A DNA stretch of 64,000 nt from Agelaius tricolor. Taxonomy: Eukaryota; Chordata; Aves; Passeriformes; Icteridae. The stretch spans positions 7,053,001 to 7,117,000 of the forward strand of contig JALJCS010000022.1 in assembly GCA_023055355.1 (NCBI GenBank), in the 5' to 3' direction. This document shows positions 30,001 to 46,000 of this stretch, in pieces (within the stretch, counting starts at the first letter, position 1; every line of letters begins with the position of its first letter). The translations under genes and the position numbers were made by a program. The notes beneath the pieces are model-generated. The model searched no databases, was not told the DNA's origin, and worked only from the letters and a program-made list of their open reading frames with translations.

Positions 30001-33000
30001 AGGAAAAGGGGGTTTTCAGCAGCTCCCCCATGGACACACTGTGCTTCTGAGGGAAGCAGAGCAGCCTTAGCTCCATCTTTCCTACTCTTTCTTCTTGTGA
30101 CTCCAATCACAATCCTTTTTGCTGCATTCAGTATTTTCCTCCATACACCCAGGAGTACCATAGCCCCTTCATCACAGCACTGGGGATTTAATGATTATCT
30201 ACCATGACCCCAAATGTTCTTTAATGTCACTAAGTCCTACCATGACCCCAAATGTTCTTTAATGTCACTAAGTCCAGAATAACATCCTTGAGAATGATCT
30301 TCATTCTTTGATTCCACATTTATACTACCAAATCCAGTTTTACTACTCTTACCTCTCCCTTATCCTCCTATACACATGGCTTTGTAAGTGACCTAGTATT
30401 ATTTTCACTTCCTTTCCTCAGCATGCCAAATCAAACATATTAATGATGATACTGTTTTATTGCAAGTTATTGACAGAAGCTTTAAATAGCACTAGAAAAC
30501 TAAGATCTAAGAATCATGCTGTGCCTTGCATTAGAAACACATTTGTACAAATGTGAATCTTTATTTGCAATTGCATTTTACATTAGTTAAAAGTTTATTA
30601 AGTGTCATGCTGAATTTTTATTCTAGTTCCTCAAAGTGGGAGTTTTGTCAGAAGGATTAATACAATCTCTTTATATGTAGAAACAGGAAAATATCCACAA
30701 TTACTGCAAGTTCTGTTACTCATATTTCTGTGGATGTGTTAGGAATGGGTTTGGAGATGTAGACATGAATTGGAGTGAAGCAATCTCCTGTGAAAACGTG
30801 TAAGATCTGCTGGTTGTAGAATCCTTGTTTGGAACACATATATTCTTAAAGCTGATTAATTATTTTTTAGACCAACATGCTCTACAGATTTTTCTATTCT
30901 ACTACTACATTATTATTTATCTTATGTGATTTTTATTCATTGCTCTCATCTTTCATTGCTAGCTTTTCATTAACATCCTTCACAAAAAAACAGGGGAAGA
31001 TTAATCTTGTGTGTTTCTTTCCTTCCTTTTTTGTTTTTGTTTAATGGTGTCCTCATTTTACTTTCTTGTCTTTTCATTCTTATTCCTTACAGTGACAAGA
31101 AAAATACACAAGACTGACATTGTTACAGATTGCAGTCTTGTTAAAATTGCCATATTAACTACGAGTCCAGGTAGTGAAAACCCATTCAAGCTGTCAGATA
31201 TTCTCAAATGACTGAAATAAAAGCTGTTTGTATGTGTGTGGAATCATCATTACTCCTTTGTCTCCTAATACCATCTTAGTGCAGGCTTTGAATTGTTTTC
31301 ATTTAAGGTAATTTTGGTTTTGTTCTGTTCTCAGTGGTAGGGTCTGGGAAATTCTCTGCTGTGTACATATGAGAGGTTTGCAGAAATGACTGATTTTCAT
31401 GGATAAAAGTTTTGTTTCAGTTATCTCTGGTGGAAGTGTCAGAATTTCTGACTCAGGGAAGCAGAACAGTTTATAGATGAACCTCTCAAGGTCTTGGGTC
31501 CAGCTCTCTGCTCAGATCAGGGCAAACTTCAAAGTAAGGTCTGATTGCTCAGATCCTTGTCGAGTAATTTTCTTTCCTGCATCTGTTGGAGGTTCTGTCC
31601 ATTGTATCTAATCCTCTTTCTGTGCACCTCTGAGAAGAGTCTGAGTCATTTTCTCTGCAACTTAACCATCCTTTCTTTGCCCTGTCTTTAAAACATTCAA
31701 AGTTAATGACTTCTCTGTGTAGTAAAATGTGAATTCAATGAATTTGCAGAAGATGTTAAGATCCATACCAGGAATTCAGCGCAATTAATTGCATTCTCCT
31801 TGAGAGTCCCTCCAACCCCCAGGCTTTAAAAATAATGAAAATATTTATAAATTTGAGGTATTTCTTTTAAATAATAAGTTGTGTAATACAAATGCAAGAT
31901 ATTTTCTTTTGGTATTAATTCAGCTGTTGGGCATTTTGAGCTAAATATTTATATATGCCTTCATAAAGAAAAAATAATTCTTAAATGAGATCTGGATAGT
32001 CTCCTTTTTTCCCCTGTTTTGGCATGGTTTCTTAAATATACATTCCCAGATTGAAAATTTGACTGTGCTTGTGTCCAGACCAGAGATTGGAAAGAGCAAG
32101 GATGGACTACATCTCTTAATGGTTCACATCAATTATCTTAGAGGTGTTTTCCAACTTAAAAGACTCCATGAGCATTATTCAGTAGCAGCAAGGGTAAAAA
32201 GGGGGGAAAGAGTGCAAAACTGTACTTAAACTGAAATATAAGGGTAGAAATATACAATTTTTTATTGTTACTGTTAGACTTTGCAGTGTAGGAGGTGAGA
32301 TGTCAGTGGAGAAAGGATTCATAAAATGTTTATTCAGAGATTTAAAAGGAACTTTTTGGCTTTCTCATTGGGGATGCATTATTGTTCCACTGCTGAGCAT
32401 GAGCCTGGTGTGAATGTGTCAGTGCATCCATGCCAAAATGAAGGCATTCAGTGACATTCTGAAGTGCTCCTGTCAGCTTTTGGGTGAGGATTCAACAACA
32501 GATATGCCTAAGTCACAGATGTATCAGCACTCTTGTGATTAAGATGCACGTGCACCAGAATAGATTTTTCCTTTTCTCTTGTCCTCTCTTTAGGCATTAG
32601 AAAAGACAAAAAGCTATTTTATTCACATCATACCTGTATTCATTACTATAAGCTGATAATGCTTTTTTTGTAAAGTGATTACGTTGTTGGTTTGTTGTTG
32701 CTTGGTTTGGTTTTTTTTTAATTGATACTTCATTTCTATTCTGTGAGCATTAAACACAAAACTTGATTTGTTTTGAAAATCTTTTTTAGCTGTATTCATC
32801 TGTGGTAAGGCAAGTAGTGGAAAAGAAAAATCAATTGCAGCTGTATTATTTGCAATGTAATCAATTCACTTCTCCATTCTAACTAGAAGAGGCATCCTGA
32901 GGAGCTGGGAAAATTACAGTAATCTGATATGTTTGGATCTTTGTTTCCTTATGAAGACTGATACTCATCTCCTTACATCCACTTCCTTTGAATTTTGTTT

Positions 33001-34056
33001 AAAGTTCACATAGATAAGGGATACTTGAAGACATCTTGAACATGGATATAATCACCCTGTCCTTTTGACAGTACTTTGTCTTTTTTGGTCTTATTTTGGC
33101 TTCACTTTGATTCATTTTCTGTAGACATTATTTGTACCTGAACAGTGTCTAAAATTATGTGTTTAAAGTACTTTATGAAAGGGAAGGAAACAGTAACTTC
33201 TCAGTCTTTTTTTTTTCTGCATAATAAATATTGTTCTATCCAAGATTTGATTCCATTATTAATATTTTAATTAAAAGAAATTTTACTTATTTTTACTAAC
33301 TAGTAATTCACAAAAAGTGAAGGGCTATAATCTTTATCTGCTGGGCTTCAAGTCTTGCAAATACACATGGAACAATTAAGTGGTTTTTTGACATAATATC
33401 TGTATAGGCTCAGAACTGACAGTAATCTTTTCCATTATAAGGATGTGTTAAACCTGAAACTGTTTAAGCAAATGTTTTCATAACCTAATATATCTGTTTA
33501 AAAAAACTAGATTTCCTCATGCTTTGAACTTAAAATAGTTTCACAATTCCTTTTTTTCCTTATATAATCATTCTGTTTAGACACATTTGTTATTGTGCAA
33601 CCATTGTCTATAACATCAGTAGCTCTTCATTCTTCCTAATGTATATTCCCTTTTTTGTATTTATACATGGCAATCCTATTGCCTGTCAGCCTTTCAGCTG
33701 GCTAAGCAAGCTCTGTTCTTTGTGTTTAAATTCATCTTCTGTCCCCTCCCAGCCACCCTAATGGCTCTTCACCTTCTGCTTGAGTCTTTCAGTAGAATGA
33801 CAGTGCAGGGTGCAGTTATTAGTCTGTCAAAACATCCTTTTGCAGTCAGAAGATTAAATTGCACAGCACCATTGTTACTGTTACAATTTTGGTTACTCCA
33901 TTAAGATGCCTCACATTCCATTTGTATTTTTCTTTATGCTTGGCTGGTGTGGTTCAAGGAAATTGCTTCAGTGCTGTTTATTCTACACCTGTTGTAGCCA
34001 GATGGAAAAGGGGCAGGACTTAATTTAAAATAGTAGTAGTAGTAGTAGTAGTAATA

Positions 34057-34094
<38 letters not shown>

Positions 34095-37000
34095 AATAAT
34101 ATTAATAATAAATTCAACCTGAAATAATAAACTTATTTTGGTGGAAGTGACAAATTCAAATTATATTCTAGTATCATAGAATTTAATCAGTTAAGGAAAC
34201 CAGTGAAATCTGAGTGCCTAATTGCAATGTGTAGATGCTTTGTCATAGGAGTACCAATGTGAATTTATACTCCTGAGTTTGCAAATACTCTATAGGATCA
34301 TTAACTGGTGTTTCATTTGTGGGATGTTTTTGCATGGTTTATCATTCACAGTGATAAATTGCATGATATCTTGGTATTGAACCAACAATTTCTGTTCGGG
34401 TCCATTCACATGCTGTCTCTATTATCACAAATACTGAGTTACTGCAGTTGCATTTACTATGTGCAAAGTACTTTGTGAGTGATTTTTTATTTTTCTAAAA
34501 TAACCTATGCTTAAATTCTTGCTCATATTTTTTAAACTGTTTTAGGGGTCTTTTAATGATATTTAAACATTACCTTTGTTCAGCCCCAGTCAGTGCGGTG
34601 TAATGAAGCAAATTGTGGTGGAAGGGATTCTTTTATTTTAGTATTTTTAGTTTAAACTGATAATTATGGAAGATACAGTAGTGACAATTTGCTAACAGTA
34701 TGATATTAGGTGTGCTAAGGTTAATTGTGTTTTTTAACAGAAAGGCCTTAATGGGAAATGCTCCATCATTGCAATAACATTTTCAGGGTTTCTAAAGGGA
34801 AAGATTCAGTTGTTATTAATTATATACAATGCTAATGCTATGGTTTTTAAAGGCTTTTTAAACCTACAACATAGTGAAAGCAAGTTATTTAAATGATCAT
34901 ACTAAATAATATTATACTTTGAAAATTTTACTGCTAAGCTGACACCTCTTGTATTAATAGTGTTCAAAGAGGAACTCAGGATACAAAGAGAACAAAATGA
35001 AAAGGTATACAAAGACATAAACCAGGATTTGTTGTCGTGAAGAACAGTGTTTTAAATAAAATTTTTAAAGTGTCCTTTTGTTCTACTCAGCTCTTCCTGG
35101 TTTCAACTTGAGAGTTCAGAGGGTAGTAAAAATTGCAAAGAGGTTTAGAAAAAACGACTTGAGACAATCCTGAAGTGAGTTCACTTGTTAAGAAATCTTA
35201 AAGGGTGATACTGCAGCTGAGGTTGTTTGAGTGATGATGGGGGAAGGAGATGGAGAATGGGAGGAAGAACAAACAGGACTGACTATCAGTGGGAGATAGT
35301 TTAGACAAGCTAAAAGGAAAGGTGGCACAGGCAGTTTTTAAAATCTCTGAAACCAAACATTTTAAGAAAGGAATTGTATAACCACCTCTCTGGACAGATT
35401 TGATTCTCTTTGGGGAAGCAGATATGTCCCATCTGCTGTACTTGATGTGCTTTTGTTATGTTTTCTGTGATATTATTTTCCTCTTTCAATATTCCTTGGG
35501 TTTTTTTTTCCTTTTTGATGTGAACATTTTTTGATGTGAACAATTTCTAACAACAAAAGTAAAGTGAATCCACTGATGACATCTTAGGAAATAATTGAAA
35601 TCATCCTTTTTGTGATATGACACATAGGTGTCCTACAAGCCATCCTGAAGGATTGTGGAGGGAAAATAGTAGTGGGGATGAGGAGTGTTTACAATTATCT
35701 CTGACATTGTTATGAAGGATCAAGAATTGACAATTTAACAGTTTCATAGAAGCAGTGATTACTACAAAGCAGTTAATGGGCTTCAGAAAAGGAGGATTAA
35801 ACAGGTCCTTTTTCAGCTTTGTAAGTTTCCTGTGAACAGTTTAAAAACAAATGAAATTGGTCTTTTACCAATTGACTCTTCTTTCACTGCCAGTTTGTTG
35901 ACACTTAGAGCTCTTTGCTCCACAAGGAACGAGAATAGAATTGGTCTAGTACATGGTCTTTAATTGAATTGACTACTTTGCCCTGCTGTTCAGGGAATTG
36001 ATAAATTGCTACAACCTTCTGTTCTGAAAGTTAGTGGGGGGTTTTTGTCTTTTGTTTTAGGAATAGAAAGAAAGTATGAAAGAATAGTATTCGGAAGTGG
36101 TAAGAGATCCCTGAATTTGTTTTGACTAATTATATTATTGCAGTCTTAGTTCTGTGAAATATTTTAGAAATTAATCAGTGGTTACTGTCACTTCTTTTTT
36201 GGTTTAATCATGCAGATAAAATAAACTTTCATATTCAATATGCCACTTGTGGTAAAATATAACTATGTGTTTTGAACTTTCAGTAGCAAAATTATTTCTT
36301 TGATCTGAAAATATTGCTAAGGAGAATCTTTTTCTTGACCGCTTAATGTGAACATTTGTACATTAATGTTTCTGTAAAATGTAGTTGACCAGCAGACACA
36401 AAATGAATGACATTTTGTTACCAAACAGATTAAAGGAAATTCCTGAAGTTATTTAATCAAGAAATTATGACAGTACAAGAAATTATGACAGTAGGTTGTT
36501 TTTTTCAACAAAATCAATATTTCTGTTGATAATTGCTAATGGCCCACCCCCTTCTTTTTCACAAATTACCCGAAAAACAAAATCCCCACTTACCAGATTC
36601 TGTAAGTTACAGATCATAAATGTAGCATTTTTAAGTCATCTGGATATTTGGGTGCTAGTTTTCAGAAGAGGTTGGGGCATCTGGGTACTCTCAATGACTT
36701 TTGTGATATCAGCCATTATTTATCTTCGATTTTATTTCATATCCTGTTATGAATAAATTCTTTACAGCTATTAAAAAGCAGTGGAGAAAATTCAAGGGGT
36801 TGCTTTCCCTGAAGACATACACTTGGGAAGTGCAAAGGGACCACCCTCATTTGCTTCATAGAGAGAGAAGTTTCAGAGAGCTCTCTGGGTTTGTGTGTCC
36901 TCTGGTGCTGAATCCATGGCAGGTTGTACTGGGGGATTCAGTGCCACACTGCAAAATTTACATAGAGACCTACCTTTATGATTTTTTCTTTATTTTAATC

Positions 37001-40000
37001 TCAGTATGTAAATAGTTTTTTAGTTATTAGTCAAAACCTTATACAAGTCAGCATAAAACCATGACTTAGTAAGCGATGTAAAGGAGCCTATTCTCAAAGA
37101 AGAGAAGCTATGTTATGCTGCTGAAAATGAAGGAGTAGCTTTAATTACTTTTCTCAGTTTCTTATGGTTCCCCCCCCCCCCCCATTAACCCCCTATTTAT
37201 TCTCCCCCTATTACTTACTGTGTAAGTAAAATTTCATCTGTCTTTGCATGAAACAAACATGTTTTCCAGCAAATTTTAAAGTGGGTATTTAATCTGAGGA
37301 AAACTGCCCTTGTGCTTTTCTGAGGGAGCAGACATTTTAGGGAGTTAAATGGCAAATATCCAGCTGCTGCAAGAGGTAATATTTGATTAACCTCTGACCA
37401 GAAATAACTGTGTCCATCAGGATATACAAAAGCAGTGTTAAACTGTTTCACCGTGCCTCAAAAATCTTTGCTTCACTGGGCTTTTACTGTGCTCTGAGAA
37501 GATAAGAATGTTGTTGAAGGAGGTTCAGAATTGCACACTAGAACTCAAAAGAGAAACAAAAGCTGTCTGAGGTTAAAGCTAAGAGGTTTCAAGAGAACTA
37601 GAGTGGAGACTCCTTCAGGTCTTATGCTGAGGTTGCTCTTATCCTGAAAAAACTAATGGAAGAAAAGGAAAGACATGGAAACATCTAGAAGAAATTTTAT
37701 GAGAGTTGATAAGAGTTATTATAATTTTATTGATGGCAGTTTTTGTAATGAAATATCTTAGAAGTCTAATTTCAACTCTTAAACTTATATATGGTGAAAT
37801 TCAGTTTTGGGCTTAGTAAAAGTGCAGCTGTGAGGAAAATTCATGATAAGCAAAAGAGTGCTGTGTTTCTACCAAATGTGACTTTCAAATAGAACATTCT
37901 TTTTCTTATGTCCTTGTCTATTTTGGTTTTCATGTATGTTGACAGCTTTACTGCCTAACGGTGTAAACTGTTGCTCTGTTTCATCCTTTTTCTGCAAAGA
38001 TAGCTGGTATGAAGTGCATATAAAACACCTTGTGAAAAGCCTTGAACTGACCCAAAATTTGTTGACATCAAAATCAGAGCTAGTATTACTTTTATATAAC
38101 TGAGTGTAGTATAATATATTTATATACTGAGTGTAGTATATATCAGAATTTTAAATCCTAAATTACCTAATTAGGAGGTAATTTTATTTTTGTTTCAATT
38201 TCAGGGGTTGGTACCATTGGGCTCCATCTTGCACAGTAGTCAGAGTGATCTATTGGCACCTCAGAGCCTCAAGGAAATTTTCAAAGCAAAGCTTAAGCCC
38301 TTAAAATTCCATGTTCTAATTCTGTGTTTCTGTAATAACGTGGTCCCATATTTATGTACACATTTATTCCCTCAATGAAGCATTCCAATATTCAGGAACA
38401 GGAAGAACAAAGGAATTTTCTGTCTTCATCAGTCTTTTTGCCTTCCAGAACAGAAGTCTCTTTAATCTTCTGAGCAGCAGTTGTAGATGTTTAGTGTAAA
38501 AAAATATCCTTTTTGATTATTTTGTTTCCCTTTGAATAATCCCTTGTCTGAACAAACAGAATATTTGTAATGGCTCTGGTTTATTTACACATCATTGTAC
38601 CGTGTGTAGTTACATATCTACTTTTTCTAATCTGAAGTTACATGCTAAAATCTTCTCAAGAAAAAGCTTTGTAGACTTTGTATTATTTTCCTGCTGTCAA
38701 ATGAGCCTTTTTCTCTTCCCATTCCATCAACAGTCTCACTTCCAACCATTTTCTTTAGAGAGTTCCCCTTTCACACAAGCAAAGGCTGTTAAACATGAAC
38801 ATCTTTTTAGTATTATTCCATTCATAAGAATAACTGTGATGCCCTCCTTTCCTGAATCAAACCTGTAAACAGTCAAGAAAAGGAAATTATTTCCTCTTTC
38901 TCAGCTTTTTTCCCTGTTAGGAATCCAAGCTGCCTTTCAGCAGCTGCTGTTCTGGGTGGTGCCCACACGTCAGCAGTGCTGCTCTGCAGGGTGTGCCAGG
39001 TACAGCATCCACAGCATCTGCTGCTTTGGCTTCTGCTGGAGCAGCATTGGAATGCTGGGGTTTTTTCTGTTCCTCCCCCTTAAAGGGATTTTTTTTTCTC
39101 TTCCTTTTAAAGGGATTTTTTAATCTTGTTATTTAGAATTGAGTAGAAGTTCTTTCGCTTGGGAAATGTGTAATTCAAACCTTTTAACTCAGCTTTTAAA
39201 AGCATTATTGTATGTTTTTGTAGAAAATCTAGCTTTAGCATTAGAGATCTGTTAATTTAGGGTTATTTCTTCCTGTCTCTTGTGTATTTTGTTTTCAAAC
39301 CCATATCATTGACTTAGTATTTATGTCTCAATGTAACCAAATTCTTCCTCTGGCTGGGGGCTCTGATAAGTAGCCTGAATATTGCATATTGATTACTCAC
39401 AGATCACTTTATATGTGATCTCCTTATTTTTGCTTTGTGATGCTGCAGAAGGTCTATTATCTTTTATAAAGGGTTGAGTGCAGTTAATAGAAAAAAAAAT
39501 GGTCTATGGAATTATTGTTCTTTTTATTCTCTCAAGAAAAAAAGATAGTTGATGTTTGTTCAGTTGGAAAAAACGAAACTGTATGGATTTAGGAAGCTTA
39601 TAAGACATTTTGAGAAAATGCTTATCTACTGACCTTGTATGAGACATGTCTGCCAGAAAAATTAGATTCATATGACACTAAAAGTATAGATTTATAATTG
39701 GTTTTCCTCATCACACAACCATAAAAATTGGCTGCAAAGTAGCATCAGTTTTCTGCAATAGGAATTTGCTAATCCTTCTTTCACCAGAACCAGATTTCAT
39801 GTAGTTACAAAAAAGATTTAACTGTAAGGCTGAACTAATTTTTTACAAGGACTGCATCAGTATTCAAATAAACTTGTTCAACAATATTAAATCTATTTTA
39901 TTTAATACCTTCTCCTTGCCTATTTTATTGTACTAGAAATAAAATATGTCAGGAAATTGGTGGTAGGCTTAGGAAGATAATAAATTGAGAAGAGATAAAC

Positions 40001-43000
40001 TGAGTGGCAGATACAGATATCTCAATCTGAATATGGCCTGGTAGTACATTTTCCTGATGCCATTTACTTTTCATTTATATATGTAAGTATATATATATAT
40101 ATATATGTATATATAAATATGTAAGGAGTATATTCCTTTACATAATTATTTCCATACATATCCATATTCATTTCCCTGTACAAGTCAGAATTACCTCAGT
40201 GTCAGAGCAGTAGATTGTAACAGTTCTATTTATCCGAAGGTAAAATTAGGTCTGTCCATTTGGGTTGTCCCTATGGAACACTTTGTTAGTGAAATAATAA
40301 TTTGTGGAAAAGTGCTATGAGGTTTTATGGACTCATCTGGATAATGAGACAGCAAGTTCTTTGGGGACACAAAGCCAGGAGGAGGCTGAGCTATGCCAAG
40401 GGGCTGTGCTGCCATCCTGGAGGGGCTGGAGAAATGGGCTGACAGGAGCCTCATGGAGCTCAGCAGAGGGAACTGCAAAATCTTGCACCTGGGGAGGAAA
40501 AGCCAGGCGCCAGCAACGTGCTCTGCAAAGGGAAAGGTGACCTGGGCTGAGTTAGGCAGGGTGCTGCCAGCAGGTCAAGGGAGGTGGCCCAGGGGCAGAA
40601 TTTATACTGTTTTCATGGCAACTTTAAAATTTTTAGTGAATATTGCAGCATAAAATTCTAGCTAAGTTGCCAGATTAATTATTTTAATCGACCTTTATAG
40701 CTTTAGTGTAAGTACAGCCATGTAATTAGCAAATGACAGTTTCTGATAGGTTTATCCTGATTTTTATCATTCTTTTATTTGTGAAAATGTGTTAAGTACA
40801 GCTTCTCATAGCTTAGTTTTTACTGTTCATCTGACTTGAAGTAAAGACCAGGAAGTACAACATAGCAAAAGTGGGGAATAAAACAGGTGACATTTTGGTG
40901 TATGTTTGCATGGTTCTTTAGAGTGTCCTTTCATTGTGCTTTCATTCAGTGCTGGAAGATCTCAAAAGCAAAAAGATCAGAGAACTCTGTAAGATCTCTG
41001 AGTGATAATCACATGATAAAAAAAATCTAAATTTCAAACATAAGTATCCATCACTTCTGAAGAGCAGCAGTTGTAGCTGTATCTTTGACAAGGATAAGCC
41101 CATGTCAGTATGGCCTGGTGTATAAATTATGGAGTACATTTCTAGCTCAGTTTATTTGCAAAGGGAGAATTATTTTCAATTCTAGAAACTTATGTTGTAG
41201 AGTTAATTGGCGTGGATAGCAGATTTAATTTTATTAACATTTGCTCTTGTGTTTCCTAATATTGTTCAGTTCTGCCTTTGGGAAAAAAAAGCATGCCAAC
41301 CCCCCTCCCCAAAACTACTGTAGCTTAAATATTAGTAACTTAAGAAACTTAAATACTTTGCATTCTTATGCAATAGTCTACTAATCAACATTTATATATC
41401 ACAGCTAAAATTAAATTAAATTAGATTGAAACTAAATTACAAGGTCCTGAGTAAATTGGATTTGGTAATTTACTACTGAGTCAATCTGCAACTGATGTCA
41501 TAATTTAGATTTGCCTCTTATGTGAGAATGATGCCAAGAATTATTCTTCCCTTTGCAGTTTCAATTTGTGAGCATGAAGAATAATGATCATGCTTGAAGT
41601 ACAAAACTAGTAACTGGCCAGATGTTAATAATGAATTTGTAAAGATGCCATTGCAGGTCTGTCAGCTCATCTTTTCTTGAGCTTGAGAGACAAAGCTGGG
41701 ACTCGGTGACTCTCAAGAATGCTCAAAGAGGTGTCTTATGGTTTGTGTACATAAACCAGACAGGAGCCAAGATGAAGGAGAAATGTTGCAGATGGCATAT
41801 TTAGCTGTATTTATAATCACTGGGTTTTTATGCATTGAACGCTGCCTTAAGAGTTTTAAGGAATTTTGGTTTTTGACCACTGACCTGTTTCTCATTTGTC
41901 ACCCTATATTCTGACAACTGGCTTGCTTCCAGAATGTGTGGGAAATAATTTTTATAGCAGGTATTTGAGGATGAGGTCCATATCAACTTATTTTTCCCTT
42001 TTAGTTAGCTTTCAAAATGTAAATTTCGTTTTTTGAGTCCTAGAAAGGGATGGATTGACATGATTTCCTACTCTCAGACATAAATCAGGAGACTGTTTTA
42101 TTACATAATAGTGTGGCTTGCATAAATGCATTCCATTTATGGAACCTCTTACATATTTAGGGAAATTTCATAATATGCCATATTACTGTGAGTTGTTCTT
42201 CCCAGCTGGAACAACGGCCTTGGGCATGAAGCCACACAGTTGGGCAAAATAATGGCATCATTTTATAGCTTGATAATGGCACCATTAGCACAAGATATTA
42301 TCATATCACCTTTTTATGGATACTTATACTTTAAACCAAGCTCAGTTATATGACATAAGTGCAGCATTGGAACAGACTTCAAAAAATAAAGGTGCAATTT
42401 TTCTTTCAACAAGTTAAATATTGTAACATTTATGTAGCTATTATCTTTATTCTTTATAAAACAGCGAGCTTCTCCTTTGGATGTCTAATAGAAAAATATA
42501 TATAAACCCAGCAATTTTGCATCTGAAATAGGTACTCAGGTGTAAGGTGTTTCTTGACCCATCAAGTGAGACTTTTACTCCCAGACAGATGGATTAGAGC
42601 TCTGCTCTTGGCCAAATTGATGCAGTTTCTCATTCTTCCAGTCTGATGGAGCTGCTAGTGCTTTGGAGATTATACAAAGTGCAGATTTAAAAAGTTAATT
42701 TTAAGTGTTCCAGAACTGAGATTTTTAACTCTAGTCTCAGTTTGTAATTGTTGATCTGCTTACAGACTGCAGCCTCATCTTTGAACTCAGGCTTTGCTCC
42801 TCAAAGCAAATCTCCAATTATAATTAAAATGTGCAAGACCTACTCTCAGAAAATCAGCTTTTTATGACAGTCCAATCCACAGCAGTAAAGATTTCTGAGA
42901 GATTTTCTGTTCTTTAGTAGATAATTTTTGCCTATGGATGAACTACAAGTACTTAGACGTAATAATATTTAGTAGGATAAAAGTCTGAAACTGGGAATAT

Positions 43001-46000
43001 CAGTTATCTACGGGAAACACATCAGGTTTTGAGTATTTTAAGGAGTGTATGATGCAATTTTATTACAATTTATTCAAATATTTTTCTTATCTGTTCAAAG
43101 TTTGGATCCCAAACAATATATTAATTGTTCTTAAATACTTGATCTTGGAATTTGTCAGCAGTTTGAGTTTTAAGTAGGAAACACATTCATGCTAAATTAT
43201 GTTGAAAAAATTATGGAAAATTATTAAAGTTTTCCCTCAGTTTGAGAGTTTCAATTGCCTTTCACTTCCATTGAAATTCTTACATTTCATACCAACATCT
43301 TTAAGGGGTGTTCAGATGAAATATTGGTCTAATGTCTTCGCCCGTGAAACAGATCAAAACCTATCAACCTTCAATAAAGAAGAGGTTGACCTGAAATTGC
43401 CCTGGAGTTCTGGTATCTTTGATTCCTATCAGGTTTTTAAATTGTGGCACAACAAATATTTGGTGACCTTGAAAAGTCACTAAAACCAATGGACAGAATT
43501 TCATTAGATAAGATGTAAGGGAAAATAAGGAGAATTTCTTCATTGCATAGGAAAAAGGCATCAGGAATGTTTATGGTAGAGCCTTGATTGAATATTGGCA
43601 TTAAGATTTTTCATCACAGTAAAGAAAAAGTTAATAAATAGTAAAAAATTAATAAAATAAATACTATAGCAGACAGCAGTTTGTATTTTATATAGTTTTT
43701 AGTGAAAAGGTTGGAAAAACAGATTTTTTTTGTAATACATTCATTAAGCTTCAATTTCAGAACACTTAAAATCTCTCAGCTGGTTAATTTTGGAAGGATA
43801 TTAAGCAGATTTGAACAATTGGTTTTGGTTTTTTTTAAGACCAAGATTAGAAATGTAGCAATTAAGAATGAATAAACTTCTTTTTTTTTTGAAAGATCGT
43901 TTAAAAACTGTAATAACTATGGCTTATTATTGTATTATCTCACACAGTGGTTGAGGCTGGAAGGAAGCTCTGGAAGATGAAATGAATGGCATTGTCCAAA
44001 GATAGAATCATTGAGTAGATAACACTTCTCAGTGCAGTTCTTCAGGCCAGTAATGAAAAGGCAGAGAAGTGCTCTTCACCAACTATAAACATTAGACTGG
44101 TGCTACTGTAATAGTGTGCTGCAGTGAATATATAGCTTATATTAAATCAAAGTGTTTGTCATCATTACCAGAATCAGGGCATTTATCTCAGGAACTTTTG
44201 GTGTAGCAAATTTTGAGTGTCTGTCAGTTGCTACCTTTTTTCTTTCCTTGTGATATAAACAGACATTTGCAAGACGTAATTTAAGCTTTAAAATTAAGAA
44301 AAAGCATAATACTGTGTGGTACAATACATTGAACTAGATAGCATTTGTTGTTTCAAGTAAGCACTTTTAGGCTTGCCAGCCTTGGAACAATGGAGAGGAA
44401 ATTAAATCTTTCAGAAATCCTTTTTCTGTCTTTTCTTCCTCTACTGACACAGAGGCCTAATAACCTGTACTAACACCTGTGAGATGGGAAATAATCATGC
44501 TTATTCTGGAATCACAGAATGACTGGAGTTGGAAAGGACCATCTGGAGATTGTCTGACCCCTCAAAGCAGGGTCAGCTGGAGCAAGTTGTCCAGGGCTTT
44601 GTTGAGTCAGGTTTTGAATATCTCCAAGGATTAAGGATCAATACCCAACCTGTCTGAGCAGCCTGCTGCAATCTTTGATCCTCCTTGCCGTAAAAAAATA
44701 TTTCTTATGTTTAAATGGAGTTTCCTGCCTTTCACTTTGAATGGGTTTGGGTTGAAGTTTAAAAAGACAATTGGTGCATAAACCACTTTTAACTTAGTGT
44801 TTTTTAAAAAAAATTATTGCTGAGAATGATTTGTATTGAAAGAGTTTTGCAGTATAGAATACCTCATTTGTGGATATCACTTGTAACCCTTGAATATCGT
44901 TGTGTGGTTTCCTTGTACTGTTTCCCACCAGGCCTAAGTCAAGATTTCAGTAAACAACATAAATCAGCATTAAGCCCTCTACAGATGCATAAAATAATTG
45001 CAAAAACCCCTTACTTGCAGCTAGAAACCAATTAAGCATTCGTTCTCAGAAATAATAAATATACAGATCTATATTTTTTATATGTATGTTCTTGTCTCAG
45101 TGAAAACCATGAGTGTGTTCTCATTTGGAAAAAGGGGTGTTGGAATGGTCTGGGGAATTTCTGTAATCATTGAGGAGAAAAAACAATGCTTCTTTTTGAC
45201 TGTGGTCATTGCATTAAGGTGAAGACATCTTTCTGCTGTATTTTTGTCCCAGAAAACATACTGAAAATCTTTCCTGGAATACTCTGAGGATATTTCTTAC
45301 AAATGACTGTTGGCAAGATAGATACCTTTAAGATCTTTATGTGAGGAGTTCACCCTGCAGGGAGTAAAGAGTATGATTTTAATTTCTTAACTTCACTTTT
45401 TCAACACCTTCCTGCACTTGGAGCCAGTTAGTCAGAATTGTCTTTTAAAGTATTTGTTCCTCTGTGCCCTGCACATAGCTCTCTTAAAAAAGCCTGGTCA
45501 GGCTTATAGAGTGAAATAATTGGAGTTTGTCAAATATGATGATTTTGTGGGAAAAGTTTGGGAGAAAAATTGTTTTAGTTTCTAAAACTTTGCAGAAAAA
45601 ACATTTCAGGGTTAAACCAAGTGTTCACATATTTTTTTTGTTTTGTTTTTAAGCAGAACCTTTTTACTTTTTTTCAAATTTTAGGAAAGTAATTTTTCCT
45701 TTAAAGGTTTATCAAAACTATTTTATGGTTCTTTGGGCCAGCTCATCCAATTTTTTAAAACTGGTAGCTATGGGAGAAAATAGAGACCTCAAATTTCCTA
45801 GCTCTCTGCAGAACCCCCCATATTTTGTTTGAAATTTTGTCTAAAATTATTGTGAATAATTGATGTTTTTATAAGTAATTTCTTCTGTTTCCTTTGGGGA
45901 TGTCTGAAAACACGGGTACTTTTTTATGTGTCTTTCCCTCAGCTGGTATATTCTGGGATCATCTCCCTTGTTCTCTTATTAAAAAATCTTTTGGACACTT